Of a DNA stretch of 64,000 nucleotides, positions 29,001-40,317 are shown piece after piece. The stretch comes from Tubulanus polymorphus (taxonomy: Eukaryota > Nemertea > Palaeonemertea > Tubulaniformes > Tubulanidae), in contig NC_134030.1 in NCBI RefSeq assembly GCF_964204645.1, forward strand, positions 11,592,278-11,656,277, in the 5' to 3' direction. Positions within the stretch are counted from its first letter, which is position 1. Each line of letters starts with the position of its first letter. The notes under the pieces are model-generated. The model was not told where the DNA came from, searched no databases, and saw nothing but the letters and a program-made list of their open reading frames with translations. Both the position numbers and the translations under genes were made by a program.

Positions 29001-32000
29001 CTCCTTTTGTCCCAACCTAGAAGCAGGCTGACGTTGTTTGGAGATTGCTCTTTTTCATGTGCTGCTCCACATATGTGGAATAAGCTCCCCATTTCTATAA
29101 GAGCATCTGACAGCTTAGCAATTTTCAGGCGACGTCTGAAAACGCATCTGTTTTCATAACTGGTACAAAAGTGTCTGATCACATTTTTTGTGGATACAGG
29201 CACTATAAATACATTAATAATGATAATAATAATAATGATAAGAAAGTTGTAGTTGACATGGTCTTTGATCTTGGTGAGTTTTAAGCTAATTGGTTTGTGT
29301 ATATGGCCCCAGGGGGCGTTGAACGATACAATAACTTAGTATTTCTATGTTATATTCGTACCTAGGCATATTTTGTTACCACAATCAATTGAAAAGTTGT
29401 AGCTCATGACATGTTCTATGATTATGATGAGTTTCAAGGTCATTGGGATTCGCATGGGGCGTTGAATAGTCGAATTACTTAGTATTCCCATATCGTATTG
29501 GTAACTAGGCATATTTTGTTCCCACAATCAATAACAAAATTGTAGCTGCTGCCATGTTCTATGTTTCAAGGTCATGGGATTTTTTCAAGGTCATTGGATG
29601 GGGCGTTGAATATTGAAATTGTTAGATTGTTTAGCATTTGAAACCACTTCCCAAGTGGGCATGGTGTCCCTGGACCCCTAGTTGATTGAATCTTAACGTC
29701 AATTGTTGATATCTTGTAATTCTAATCTAAGCGGTCTATTCCATTTGTTCCAAGTCTGCGAAGAGTGTAAGTATTCATTTTAAAACGTGTTTCGATTTTG
29801 CATGCTGTGAGATGTAACGGTTATGTTTAGCCGCGATCACACGAGTGGCCCTGACCCAAACCAATCATTCGCACTGGTGCCAAATGCATGGTTGAGTGGG
29901 ACCAAAAATACCAGACCACACCCATGTGCACAGTTTTAGCACAGGAGAAATCATTCCATGTGAACACTTCCTAGTTTTAAACTTCACCTGGCAGAGCATC
30001 AATTTGATAGAATTCTAGTAAAAAGTGAGTGATTCATATGTGTGTATATTTGGCAAGGGCCCTTTGAACTGGAGTCCAATTGTCTCCTGTGATCGCGGCT
30101 GTAATGTTTTATGCAGTAGCCAACTGATTTGAAAAAAAAATGTAGATGCTTATCTAAATAAAAAACAATTTTACCATGTATGTGTAATGCAAGTGCAGTT
30201 TCTGGAATAACACTCTTAGTGCAGTATTTGACTTTTCCACGTCTGTTTGAAGGGTAGAAATTGCTCTTTTCGTGCATCATTTTAATACCTGGCTTTCACT
30301 GACGCACATTGTGAAAAAGTAGATGCTTATATATACTTTCATCTGTAGACCATCAGCACTATTTGCCTTATCTAATGCTTTGTTTGGTTTCATTAGTCCA
30401 CTTCGGGCATAGCCCGATCAGGCCATTGGGTTCACTTTTTGTCTGTTTGGTATTTTCAATATGCTTTGATAGATAGTTTTCATATTTGATTTCTACTTTC
30501 CGATTATTAGACTGGCAGCACTCTTTAACAACAATTTATATTGTTAGCCAGCATATTTTTTTAAGTGCTTCAAATTTGAAGAGATTATTGTATTCCGCAA
30601 TTATTGTAATTTAGATTGGAATTTCCTGTTGTTGAATTTTAGTCAGAAAGAAGAAGGGATCTCATGATCGAGAGGAGGGCAGTAACTAATTTTCCTCTCT
30701 TATATAAGTTAATCCTTTATTAAAAGCCAACTAGGTTTTTAATTTTTATGAAAGCTTAAGATCTCGCAGTGGATCAGGAAAAAAATTAGCAATTGCTCAT
30801 TGCTGCTTTATGAGTAATTAAGGAGCTACTTAAACTTTTGTGGAAGCGTAATTAGTTTACGGAAGATACGAATATCGAAGTGTAATTCATTCGATCAGGA
30901 ATAGAATTTTTACTATTTGTAAGCTACAAATAAAACGGAGTACTGCAGTTTGCGGAACTTTCGTATTAATTTTTCTTTGCGATTTCGAATTGTTCACATT
31001 CGAGAATCGAAAGTATTTAAACAGATTGATTTACCAGAAATTATGGTGACATTACGCAATTGGATTTAAGCTACTTTTATTTTGGCGACGTATGTGGATT
31101 GGTGAGCGATGTGGTTTGGTTCATTTCTTGTGTATTGGCTGTTGAATTGATTTGGTAACTTAGTAATCGTGATGCAGATGGGAAAATTGGAAAGTGAATT
31201 TATTGTGTTAAGAGGAAAAAACAAACTGACTGACATTATCAAATTTGGATGAAGTGGCTGTAAATAAACTGTGTTAATTAAACATTAATTGGACATTAAG
31301 TTATCGTTGATCGGTGTAATTTCGGAACGGACAACCAACAAGCAGGTTGTATGATACAATCTTTTTAGGAAAACTATTTAATACATATTAGTAACAAGTC
31401 AGTGAGCTAACTAAATTTAGGCAATATTTGTGGTCTGATTAATATTAATAATATTATCTTGTAACTGTTTATTCATTTTATAGAAAAAATATATAATTGT
31501 ACTATATTCTTATATGAAGAAAACAGGAATAGAATTTTTACTATTTGTAAGCTACAAATAAAACGGAGTACTGCAGTTTGCGGAACTTTCGTATTAATTT
31601 TCGTTTAGTCAAGTTCAGTCCTGGTATTTCTCTCTGACATTTGTTCCAAAACCCACCGTGGCGATTTTGGTTTTCTGGTAATTCTGTGTAGCAAGTGGGT
31701 ATTTTACATCTGTGTCAAAAAGATCATATATATGCTCTCTATGGGGAAGGGATTGGAAACATATCAGATGGATTTTCTGATAAAATAGATTTTTATGCTT
31801 ATTGTGGCTATGTATAGGCCTATGGAAAAAAAGGTTTTCTTGAGGAAATTTCAAAAGGTTTATCTTATGTTCTTTATACTATTCAATGTTGTTCTCTCCA
31901 GTTGAACTCTCTTAAGTTGAAATTTGACGCACATCCAATTTTTCATTTCATACTGGTATTTTGTGCATATTTTGTTACTGCATTGTTGTAGCTCGGAACA

Positions 32001-35000
32001 TATTCTAGGGGTGGGTTGAGTATTGACACTGTTGAGTATTTCACCAAGTGGGTAAGTTGTTCTGGATACATTGTTATAGAACCCATCACATTAATCTGCA
32101 AACTTATTTTTGATGTACATGTACTTTAGTTACTATCCCATGTCAGGAACCAATTTTTGCATTCACTTTTCGTCCGTCGTCCGTCCGTCCATCCATCCGT
32201 AGACGGAATCCAGTTATTTGGGGAAGTTTTGAAGACGCTTCAAGGTAATGTCTTGATATTTGGGTTACATATGTATCTACTCTAGACACAACTCCAGCCC
32301 AAAAAAGGGCCCTGTCAGAATCAAGATGGCTGACTAATATCGAAGGTTACCTTCTTTGATCATACAGCCCCCATCTTCAAAAACTTAGGTATCCTTACTT
32401 TTCGAGCAATGACGAAATTTCAATTGTGCTTTTTCATATTTAAATATAAGAATTCACTACTGCCTAACTCGTTTTCAGAATATTTTTCATTAAATTCCGA
32501 CTACTCGGAATCAACCCCTTTAACTTGGAATAACTTACCTTACTCACTGAAGATCATTGGATTAGCATCCCCTCCAGTTTTTTAACGTGCTCTCAAACAG
32601 TATCTCCTCAATTAATGTTTCGATAACTTTGCCAGTCTCTGCCATCTGGCACTTAAATATTTTCTGTGTGAATGTGGTGTGAATGAGAGTGTGATTGGGT
32701 GTACAAGGGTGGCATGAATATCATATAAACCTTAACAGGTTTCTTCATGTTTCCCTCCATCTTGAATTTTTGTATTTGTATTACTTTGTACGATTATTAT
32801 AATTCAAAATGGAAAAATAAAATTATTATTATTATTATTATTATTATGACTGGCAGCCATTGTTGTTCGCCAAATCAGCACTTATTACACGTTTTTGAAC
32901 TTTTTGAGGGAAATTTTATAGACACTTTGATCAATTACCTTGATCTTTCGTATATATTTGAATCCCTCAAGGGCCCATCAGTATTACAAAATTTGGGTCG
33001 ATCGGACTCAAGATGGCCGTCCAATGACCTTCTTAGTGCCCAAAAATGTCAATTTTGGACTGAATTCTGAGTCCTGTAGCTTCCTACTGGTTTGTCATTT
33101 CTCATTGCAATTGCTGATGGGTATTCTTTGGAAAGGGATGTTTTATACCTGAGACAGGTATTTTTGATCAGCCAATGATGACGCAATTGGTGGCCATCTT
33201 GGTGTCATCAATACTCATTTGTAGGTCGAAAAAGTTTTTCGACATTATATTTATACCTAAGCATATTTTGTTACCACAATGAATTAGAAAGTTGTAGCTT
33301 ATAACGTGTTGAGTTTCAAGGTCATTGGTTTTTGTATATGGCCACCAGGGGCGTTGAATAATACAATATCTTAGTATTTCTATATTATAATTGTACCAAT
33401 GCATATTTTGTAACCACAATCAATTGCAATGTTGTAGCTTATGACACCGTCTATGATTGTGGTGAGTTTCAAGAACATTAGTTATTCTATATGGTCACCA
33501 GGGGGCGTTCAATAGTAGAATAATGTATTTCCTTATAAGATTGGTTCCTAGGCATATTTTGTTACCATGATAAATTGCTGAAGTTGTAGTTGAAGTTGTA
33601 GTAATAGTTGAAGTTGTAGTTCATGGCATGGTTCTATGATAGTGTTGAGTTTCAAGGTCATTGGGTTTTGCATATGGTCACCAGGGGGCGTTGATTAGTA
33701 GAATAACTTAGTATTTCCATATTAAATTGGTAACGAGGCATATTTTTTATCACAATCGATTAGAAAATCGTAGCTGCTGACATGTTCTATGATTGTGGTG
33801 AGTTTCAAGGTCATTGGTTTTTGTATATGGTCACCAGGGGGCGTTGAATATTGAAATTGTTAGATTGTTGAGCATTTGAAACCACTCCCCAAGTGGGCAT
33901 GGTGTCCCTGGACCCCTAGTTTTATTGATTGGTTTCCAATTTTCAGCACTTCTGATCTTTTTAAGTTCTGTAGGCAAACGTTTAAACATATTTGACTATG
34001 TAAACGTTTAGCTAAAGGTTTCCTTTCCTATGATTCACTGTACCGGTAGGCTTTATTTGTCATCATATCAATATGGGTATGATATCTCTTGCACGATTTC
34101 TTTCATACATAAGTAGCTCTAATGCTATGGTCAAGGTGAACCTGGATTTCTTGTGTTCATATTGATAACCTGTGAATGTTGTGTAAACTATTTCAGTCAC
34201 TAACTGGACTTGATGATCCTGACTTTGAATTGCATCCCTACAAGGAAAAGATGAATGAATGTTTCGGACAGAAAACATTGGAACAGATTTTCAAGGCACT
34301 GGAGAATGAAGGTAGCATTTGGGCATTGAAACAACTTGAAACATTGAAAAAAATGGTACGTATTAATCTTTTTCGACACCAATGAGCTTTGTCCATTAGA
34401 CAAGTTTGAATTCATTATTATTGCTTATACTGGGCTTCATAACAGGGTAAGAATCATAGACTACCCACAGACTCAAAGGTAGCAAGGTATGCATGCATAT
34501 CTTAGAGTTGTAGATTCTTCCGACTGTTTCAAAGGGTGGTTCAGTATCATTCAGTAGGTATAACGTAAGGCGTTTTTTATGGTAAGTTAGATTACAGATT
34601 TGATGGACTTGAAATGATTGTGGAGGATGGAAAAAATTAAAAAGAAAATTTTTTTTCTCAAACATTGAATTCATTTCTAATCTAGTGATCGGGGAGAGGA
34701 ATTTGATAAAAAAGTAACTTTGGGTTGTTAGTACCCAATGATTGTCTATTTACTGCTTACACTCATAACTGATGCAGTCATTTTGCAAGTGATGCTGTTT
34801 TTACTGAATGAACCTGACAAATATATCCATTAGAATGCAATTGTCTACCACAATTTTTTGTGTATGATGTCAATCATGATTTGGCAGCAGAAAAAAATTA
34901 CGTACAAAAGTTAGGTTTATTTTCATATATTTGCTTAAAAATCAAGGGGCAGCGGGGGAAAATAAATAATTTTCTTTTTATACCTAGAACTGGAAAAAAT

Positions 35001-37901
35001 TGTGGCAGATCTGTAATCCAACTAATGATAAAAAAACGACCTAAGGTCAATAGGACATATAAATGCTAAGGAGGCTAATATAATAAATGCTAATAAGATA
35101 AATGCTAAGGAGGATTTTACTCCCAGTGCTATGCATTTGTGAGTTTGCTGATTGTGACTAAAATTATTTTCAGTTAGGTAAACTTTGACTCAATAAACAA
35201 TATCTTTTTATGGTTCCGATATGATTTGTATTGCATACGCATGTGATTGAACATCTCTTATTTAATTCTTAGATGCAGCACATATTATGCTATTAAAAAT
35301 GATGATGTTACTGAATGGAAAATTAAGTTGGTGGACTTAATATGTAACTTACCTTCAATTTACATGGATCAAGAAAATATTTCTTGTAACCTGATAATTA
35401 TTTCTACATAGCCTCAATTCTGGTAATTACCAAAGATTGCCGTGTCCAGATAGTCATCAAAAAGCAAAAATTTCTTGATTAATGATAGCCAGAGACTCTA
35501 AAATGATGACATCTTGTGGACCACTTGTATCTGTATCAAATTCAATGACGCATGTGTGAAAGCGCATTCTAATTTGGTCCATTCTAAATTTGGTCTAGCC
35601 AAATCTGGTCAGTGCCAACCAGGCACGGGACCCATTATGCACCAGTGTGGGTGATTGGTCTGGCACTACGCTTGTGACTGATTATTCATAGGTATGTGTT
35701 ATGTTATTATTTCTGGTTCTTTCTGTATGAATCATCAAACATTATCTCAACAGTCCTGTGCTCAACAGTCCTGTGGAGACATATGTACTATCATTACTGT
35801 CACTGTAACAAAAATTCACAAATGACAGAATAACGTTTGATTGAGAACACTAGTGTCACGAAACTTGTTCAGGTTTGATGCAACATAAGTTATTTGTAAG
35901 GGATTTAATATTGGCAAAAATAGCTGGCTACATCCCAAAATTGTTTGGTTTTTACATGATCGTTCTGAGTTGTGAAGTTTTTGAGATGGTCCTCCAAGCT
36001 GGAACATTGTCAAGAAATAAAAACATGATTGATTTGACTAGTACGCCTGATGATGGCTAACAGTTGTTAGTCGAAACATCGCTCCTCAAATATAATCATT
36101 TTCTGATATATAATTTTTAAATCTTGGCTTCGTTATTGTGGGATTTCTCTTGTTATGATTGATTTGTTTGCTGAACTTTAAGTACTTGTTTTATGACCAC
36201 TTACGCCTAAAATAGTAAATACATAACAAATTTGGTAGATTTGATTTACCTATTGACTGGTATTTAGTACAAGATCATTTGTAGCCACTTTGAATCAACA
36301 AAATTAGGCTTCACCATCAATGACTAGGCCCATCTTAATTAGAAATTTCTTTGTCGTTTCATTGAATACATTTGGCAGAAACCCTAATTGATATACTAAA
36401 TCGATTACTTAGAATTAATTCAAACCAACAAAGCAGAAAACTGTTATCACTGTTTGCAGGTGGATTTTGCTTTTCTTTTTCTTTAGTCTCCAACATCTAT
36501 GAAAGTGGCACTGCGTGAGATTCAAGAAGGAGCTGATTTGGACATGCAAGATTGCTTTGAAATGGAATACCGATTGAGTCAGCGTTTTTGCGAAGACAAA
36601 GATTTCTATGAGGGTGTCCGTGCAGGTAATGTTTTAATCCAGAGTAGATGATTTGAAAGCTATTTTGACTGTCTAGGTTAACCTACAATTTTTGAACCAA
36701 GCATTCTACCATTTTTGCCCTTGAAAATCCATCAACCATGAAAGAAATAAACTGCTGCAAAAATCTCTTTATTGGCTGGAAACCTGATGCTTAAATATTA
36801 TAAGAATGCGCCAGTATTTATAACCTCCCCTCATGAATACGAAAAATATATGAGAACATGCTTTTGAAATAGAATTCCATTAACATTTTCAGAAATTAGT
36901 CATAGACGAATTCACCTTCCGATTAATTTCAAAATGTCCTAATGTTTGCCCAGCGGTAAAAAGACAACAATCTAACTCATAGGTTATCCGAAATCCTGAG
37001 ATCCCATGCAGAGCACAATATATAATTTGTAAATTCTAAAATATTCCTACTTATTTCACGGACAATAGACCGATTTGAAAATTTTGAGATGGTCAGATTT
37101 AGGTTTCAAGAAAAAGTTTAAGCCTAATATAAAGACTATTCAAATAAAAACATTTTGATGTATTGAATTGGGTTTAGCTCATGAAATTGACGTCAAATAT
37201 GAATTCCCTGACCAAAACATGCAGATAGCTTGTGTTGATCAGCATTACAGGTCACACCATTCAGGCGCCTGTTCCCCGAGATGGCGAACGGCAGCCATCT
37301 TGGATTTCTCGTTCAAAAAAACACTGGAAGTGAATTCCTTGACTTAAAAACCCCCAGAAAGCATATGCTGATTAGTGCTGTGCCCAAACCATAGCAAAAA
37401 TAATTCCGGCGGCCATTTTGGATTTTTGCCCCTTGCGAAGTTAACCCACTCTTCGCGAGGGTCACCCTCGCTAATTTCTCCAAGTTACCCTTAAAGATGA
37501 TAAATCAATCGAGAAACCTTTGTTTGGACTCCACTAAAACGTTTTGGTTTGAATTGTTGTTCTCATTGTAAACATGAAGTAACCAAAAGCAATTTAACCA
37601 AAAAATTTCAGTCTAATTTCCCTTGAAACCAGATGGTAGTTCCCAAGTCAACAAACATGTCAAAATCTGTGAAGATGCAAATTCAGGATGATAGTTGAAT
37701 GAAACTGAAATAATTGAATTTTAAGGACGATATGAAAATTAGCATGATTTCAAATTATTCATTTTCAAATATCTCTTTGAAGTGTTGGTTGACAAAGATA
37801 ATGCACCGAAGTGGGAACCAAGCAATGTTGAAGAGGTGACAGATGAACATGTGGATTGGTACTTCTCACAGTTACCTGAACACAGAGAGCTTCGCTTATG
37901 A
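20018..37901 (+). CDS. HIBCH: 3-hydroxyisobutyryl-CoA hydrolase, 5' partial
   Basis: This mitochondrial crotonase-fold enzyme hydrolyses 3-hydroxyisobutyryl-CoA to free 3-hydroxyisobutyrate in valine catabolism. Ten exons are visible: 20018-20158, 20318-20402, 21928-22008, 23022-23074, 23577-23655, 27940-28085, 28350-28436, 34197-34355, 36487-36625 and 37783-37901. All junctions are GT-AG and in phase, giving 362 residues and a TGA. Human HIBCH has 386, so only the first exon (transit peptide) is missing. Key segments in visible numbering are [10 protein letters not shown] (64-73), ITMGGGVGLS (116-125) and [13 protein letters not shown], whose Glu143 and Asp151 match the substrate and catalytic positions of the family. 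The C-terminal domain with MEYRLSQ is intact. The first exon's donor is best placed after CGT at 20158, followed by GTATGT. The protein looks functional; introns hold many transposons but no exon is hit. Confidence 0.95.
20689..20949. mobile_element. Near-perfect hairpin (foldback) element
   Basis: Two arms of about 125 bases mirror each other around position 20819 with essentially no spacer. Each arm carries CTGATGA, an A, a stem-loop closed by GCTTCT and AGAAGC, then GAAA. This is the order of a hammerhead core, with one extra base before the stem; GTC follows shortly after. The outer parts match 1235-1320. It lies in HIBCH intron 2. The architecture suggests a terminal piece of a Penelope-like element arranged head to head. 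Ribozyme activity is not shown. Confidence 0.7.
21290..21800 (+). repeat. SINE-like repeat with tRNA-like head
   Basis: 21565-21630 has a tRNA-like start: GTGGTGGCTCAGT serves as an A box, and a GGTGTCCGACTCC-type box lies about 30 bases on. An unrelated body follows to about 21800. The preceding part (21290-21480) and the tail block GAGATCCCA recur at 36740-37020, so a composite repeat exists at both places. Both lie in HIBCH introns. SINE status is an inference from the promoter-like boxes. Confidence 0.4.
22150..22340. mobile_element. Palindromic MITE
   Basis: Arms at about 22176-22201 and 22297-22323 are inverted copies sharing TTTTTACGAGCATCCGATTT. A second, weaker repeat of the same motif lies between them. 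The length is about 190 bases with no coding sequence. The target duplication is unclear, so the superfamily is not assigned. It lies in HIBCH intron 3. Confidence 0.65.
25841..26742 (+). mobile_element. hAT transposon remnant with BED-finger fragments
   Basis: Inverted ends CAGACCTGCCAAC and TTGGCAGGTCTG bound a 902-base segment in HIBCH intron 5. Inside, ATG at 26204 starts a 22-residue acidic frame, [15 protein letters not shown] and so on, ended by TGA. Degenerate frames then resemble the N-terminus of a BED-finger hAT transposase: [17 protein letters not shown], then [14 protein letters not shown]. Further on, [20 protein letters not shown] matches the conserved segment after the finger in such proteins. 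Several frameshifts and stops make it dead. TAATG flanks both sides but does not give a clean 8-base duplication. Confidence 0.75.
28972..29232 (+). mobile_element. Non-LTR retrotransposon ORF2 C-terminus
   Basis: The + strand reads [20 protein letters not shown], then [15 protein letters not shown], then [20 protein letters not shown], ending TTT TCA TAA at 29157-29159. The W-N-x-LP, IR, F-R-R-x-LKTHLF pattern is the well-known end of the reverse transcriptase ORF in CR1/Jockey-like LINEs. A short 3' UTR and a TAA/TGA-type microsatellite tail follow. The insertion is severely 5' truncated and lies in HIBCH intron 7. A possible tRNA-like box (GGTTCAACTCC) lies just upstream, near 28900. Confidence 0.85.
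29241..29681 (+). mobile_element. Helentron-like repeat, copy A (5' truncated)
   Basis: Three imperfect internal units of about 135 bases each contain TTTCAAGGTCATTGG, a GGGGCGTTGAA block and GGCATATTTTGTT. The right end has CCCAAGTGGGCATGG, then GTCCCTGGACC and CCTAGT. The same internal units and right end occur at 33170-33920 and, on the minus strand, at 47787-48574 and 48729-49460. This copy lacks the left end. Confidence 0.8.
29829..30100. mobile_element. MITE with 9-base target duplication
   Basis: Inverted ends AGCCGCGATCACA and TGTGATCGCGGCT bound 272 bases. The flanks are GTTATGTTT (29820-29828) and GTAATGTTT (30101-30109), a 9-base direct repeat with one mismatch. Duplications of 8-9 bases fit hAT or Mutator-type elements. 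There is no coding sequence. It lies in HIBCH intron 7. Confidence 0.75.
30395..30450 (+). repeat. Helentron-like left-end fragment
   Basis: The block CCACTTCGGGCATAGCCC, followed by TTCACTTTTTGTCTG, resembles the left end of the Helentron-like family (CCCACTTGGGACTT ... GTTCACTTTTTGTCCG at 48574 on the minus strand). Only the end is present. Confidence 0.45.
32140..33920 (+). mobile_element. Helentron-like repeat, copy B, interrupted
   Basis: The left part has CATTCACTTTTCGTCCGTCG and a GACGGAATCCAGTTATTT block. The middle has GGCCATCTTGGTGTCATCA. Four to five internal units of about 135-150 bases follow, and the right end is CCCAAGTGGGCATGG then CCCCTAGT at 33920. A LINE fragment (32335-32846) is nested inside, splitting a sequence that is continuous in the copy at 48729-49460. 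It lies in HIBCH intron 7. No coding capacity. Confidence 0.8.
32335..32846 (+). mobile_element. LINE 3' fragment nested in copy B
   Basis: The left part has a frame [20 protein letters not shown], then a stop and RALKQYLLN, resembling a decayed LINE ORF2 end. The right part ends in AATAAAATT and a run of ATT. TGAC flanks both sides (32331-32334 and 32847-32850). Removing the insert restores AAGATGGCTGACTGGCAGCC as in the related uninterrupted element near 49430. Confidence 0.75.
36046..36150 (+). repeat. Penelope-like repeat end with hammerhead-like core
   Basis: The sequence CCTGATGA, T, then GGCTAACA paired to TGTTAGTC, then GAAAC is a stem-loop core of the same form as in the hairpins at 20689 and 52440. 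It is followed, as at 52900, by ATTGTGGGATTTCTC. It is a single, uninverted copy in HIBCH intron 8. The base after GAAAC reads ATC rather than GTC, so any ribozyme is probably inactive. Confidence 0.5.
36740..37050 (+). repeat. Dispersed repeat shared with 21290-21800
   Basis: Blocks such as AAACTGCTG, CCAGTATT.AACCTCC and GAGATCCCA appear in the same order as at 21290-21770. It lies in HIBCH intron 9. No ends or coding sequence are visible. The following 37250-37490 contains GGCAGCCATCTTGGATTT-type sequence seen in several repeats here. Confidence 0.5.
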
Positions 37902-38443
37902 TTTCAAAAGTGTTAGCTCTTCATTTAAGATGCTGCTGTGTTTTAAGAACCTCCTTCCTAGTAGAGATTTTCGATGAAATACAATGTATCACGAGTGATT
38001 ATAATTAGTCAGAAGGACTGTATTTGTATTCTATATGCAAATGGCGAGACATTTCTACACAAATATTAGTAATAATCAACACTGCTCAAGTCAGATCTGT
38101 TTGGACCAAAAAGTTGCCTGAAGCTGGTAATGTTTGAATTTAATTACAGAAATATCTGGTGATTGAGAATAATGCCCTTTTGCCGCGCAAAGTTCCCTTT
38201 TGAATTTTCCATCATATCCTATCAATTTACAATTCTACAACACGATTTCTGCTGGTAACATCTTGAATAACAGTCTATATGACATTTTATCAAGTGTAGG
38301 GGCCTATTATAATGCATGGGGCCTGCAGTAGCTGTAAAACGGTGTCGTATGTAGAATATAAAGTTGGTCCTGGATTCACTTCATTGGTTACTAGAGTCAT
38401 AATTCAAAACACCACCACTCAAATGACGTTGTTAATTTGAATG

Positions 38444-38449
38444 AATAAA
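38444..38449 (+). terminator. Probable HIBCH polyadenylation signal
   Basis: AATAAA lies 543 bases after the HIBCH stop codon, followed by AAGACGGGG and T-rich sequence. It is the first canonical signal downstream. Assignment is by position only; a second candidate lies near 39236. Confidence 0.45.
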
Positions 38450-38680
38450 AGACGGGGCATTTGAACGGTGTTTTCCAAATTTGTGTACGATTTCCATTTG
38501 TACAAGGACTGGTCCTAGCTGGACAAAAAATTCCTGAATGCTCCTAATGATAAAATTGGTCAACATCATCAACATCATCACAACATCCATAGCAATCAAT
38601 TAATGAAACGTCTTTACAATTTTAGACGATCTAATGCTACTTCAAACCTGAAAGCTTAAAAACTGAGGTACAAACCAGGG

Positions 38681-38830
38681 GCGGATGTGGGGGGAGTTTT
38701 GAGAGCCCTTTTCTTTGGATCAACAAAGAGAATTGGTGCATTTCAGTTTTGGACTGCGCCTGATATTGCCTTTTGGACATAAGAGTGCCCTTTTGGAATG
38801 TGGCTACTTCAGACTTAACCTCTGCAAACT
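38681..38830. repeat. hAT-like terminal fragment
   Basis: CAGGGGCGGATGTGGGGGG is the kind of terminus seen in hAT MITEs, and the following GAGTGCCCTTTT block is also seen inside the complete element at 61224-61489. Only one end is recognisable. Confidence 0.4.
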
Positions 38831-39302
38831 GAGTGATATGTGTAGTGGTGGACTCATTAAAACTCAGAAAAATCATATCAGTTATTTCCTGATGATGAAA
38901 CCGTGTCTGAATCTGACTTGAGCTGAACTGCAGTAGTTTCCTGTTACTTTCAGGGCATTTTAATTCAGTATTCTGGTCATTTATTGAATTTTCGATGAAT
39001 AATATCTATATCTTTTATAGTTTATGTACTTTGAATGAAACAAGTGCTTGTGAATATGTTGCTAGTTATCAGAGTTATAAACATGTTTTTGAAGCAATTC
39101 TGCGAGTTACATTATTGAATGTTTGACAAATGCCTGTATCTAATGACAGATTTAAGTTTTATCTGAGGTCGTTTTGAGAAAAGCCAGTCGATTTGAAGAT
39201 AGTGATTGTTATCATTGTAAATAATAGTATAAGTTAAATAAACATGATCCGAAGATTTGATTATTAAAATATTTAGTTTTTGTTTTGAAATTATATCAAA
39301 TA

Positions 39303-39479
39303 CAGTGTCCCCCGATATACTGCTCTCCCATATACCGCCACCCCCGCCCACCGCCAGGTTTTCTCAACGTACATATGAATACAAATATTGAAATACACCA
39401 CCGATACACCACATTACTCTCTATACATACCACCAAAACCGTTCTGCACCGATGTGGGCGGTATATTGGGGGTTGACTG
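39303..39479. mobile_element. pogo/Tigger-like MITE
   Basis: Inverted ends CAGTGTCCCCCGATATAC and GTATATTGGGGGTTGACTG bound 177 bases. The element is flanked by TA on each side, as expected for Tc1/mariner-type insertion. There is no coding sequence. It ends 207 bases before the start codon of the BTB gene. Confidence 0.8.
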
Positions 39480-39686
39480 TACATCCAATCGGCACTTGTG
39501 AGAAACAATGGTTTGGAATGTAATAAACAATCAGTTGTTGATAACGTGTTTCACAGACTAACTTCCCATTCTAACCCTCGGAGAAAAAGCGGATGGAAGT
39601 GTTGAGATTTTAAGGACATCTGTTTACCAACATTCTGAGGATAAAGGAATATAAATATTTCCAACACGGAAAAAACAGGAAGCAGT

Positions 39687-40243
39687 ATGTCATCGAATAC
39701 TGAGTTTCTGTCTAAGGACAGATTTGATGTCCCAGAACCAGACATCGAATCCACCAATGGGATACAAGAAATGGACAATACATCAATGACCAGCATCACC
39801 TCTGAGGGTAATTATGTGCCATACAGGTACTGTTCATATTCGGTTATGTTGATGTTCATAGGTTTACTGGAGGAGCAGGGTAAAGTTCTATGAAAATAAC
39901 TTTTCTTGAGTTTTTCTAAGCTGGTTTAGTAGACTCAGCTAATGCTGTTATGCAGGGTTGGATCGAAGGGAGTGGCACTTATTTTGCTTGACAAATTCTT
40001 GCTGGTAATTTTGTTTTAGAATCACAGAAAATTATCACTTTCAAATACATGTACAGTCGACCTCGCTTAGTTCGTCGTCGGTTAATTCGTATAACTACCT
40101 TATTCGTATGAAAATGAAAGGTCCCGATTTTTTCTTTCGTTATTCCCGATGAATAATTTAATTAAAAAACGATGAATATCCGTGGCACGCAGCGTTAGTT
40201 CCCATGCCAGTGGAAGCAATTTTAGCAGTTTTTTTGTAGTATT

Positions 40244-40317
<74 letters not shown>

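Noticed and set aside
28964-29203. 79-residue minus-strand frame
   Set aside because: The opposite strand carries the recognisable LINE ORF2 C-terminus.
35090-35112. Short AATGCTAAGGAGG-type direct repeats
   Set aside because: Only two or three imperfect copies; no larger structure.
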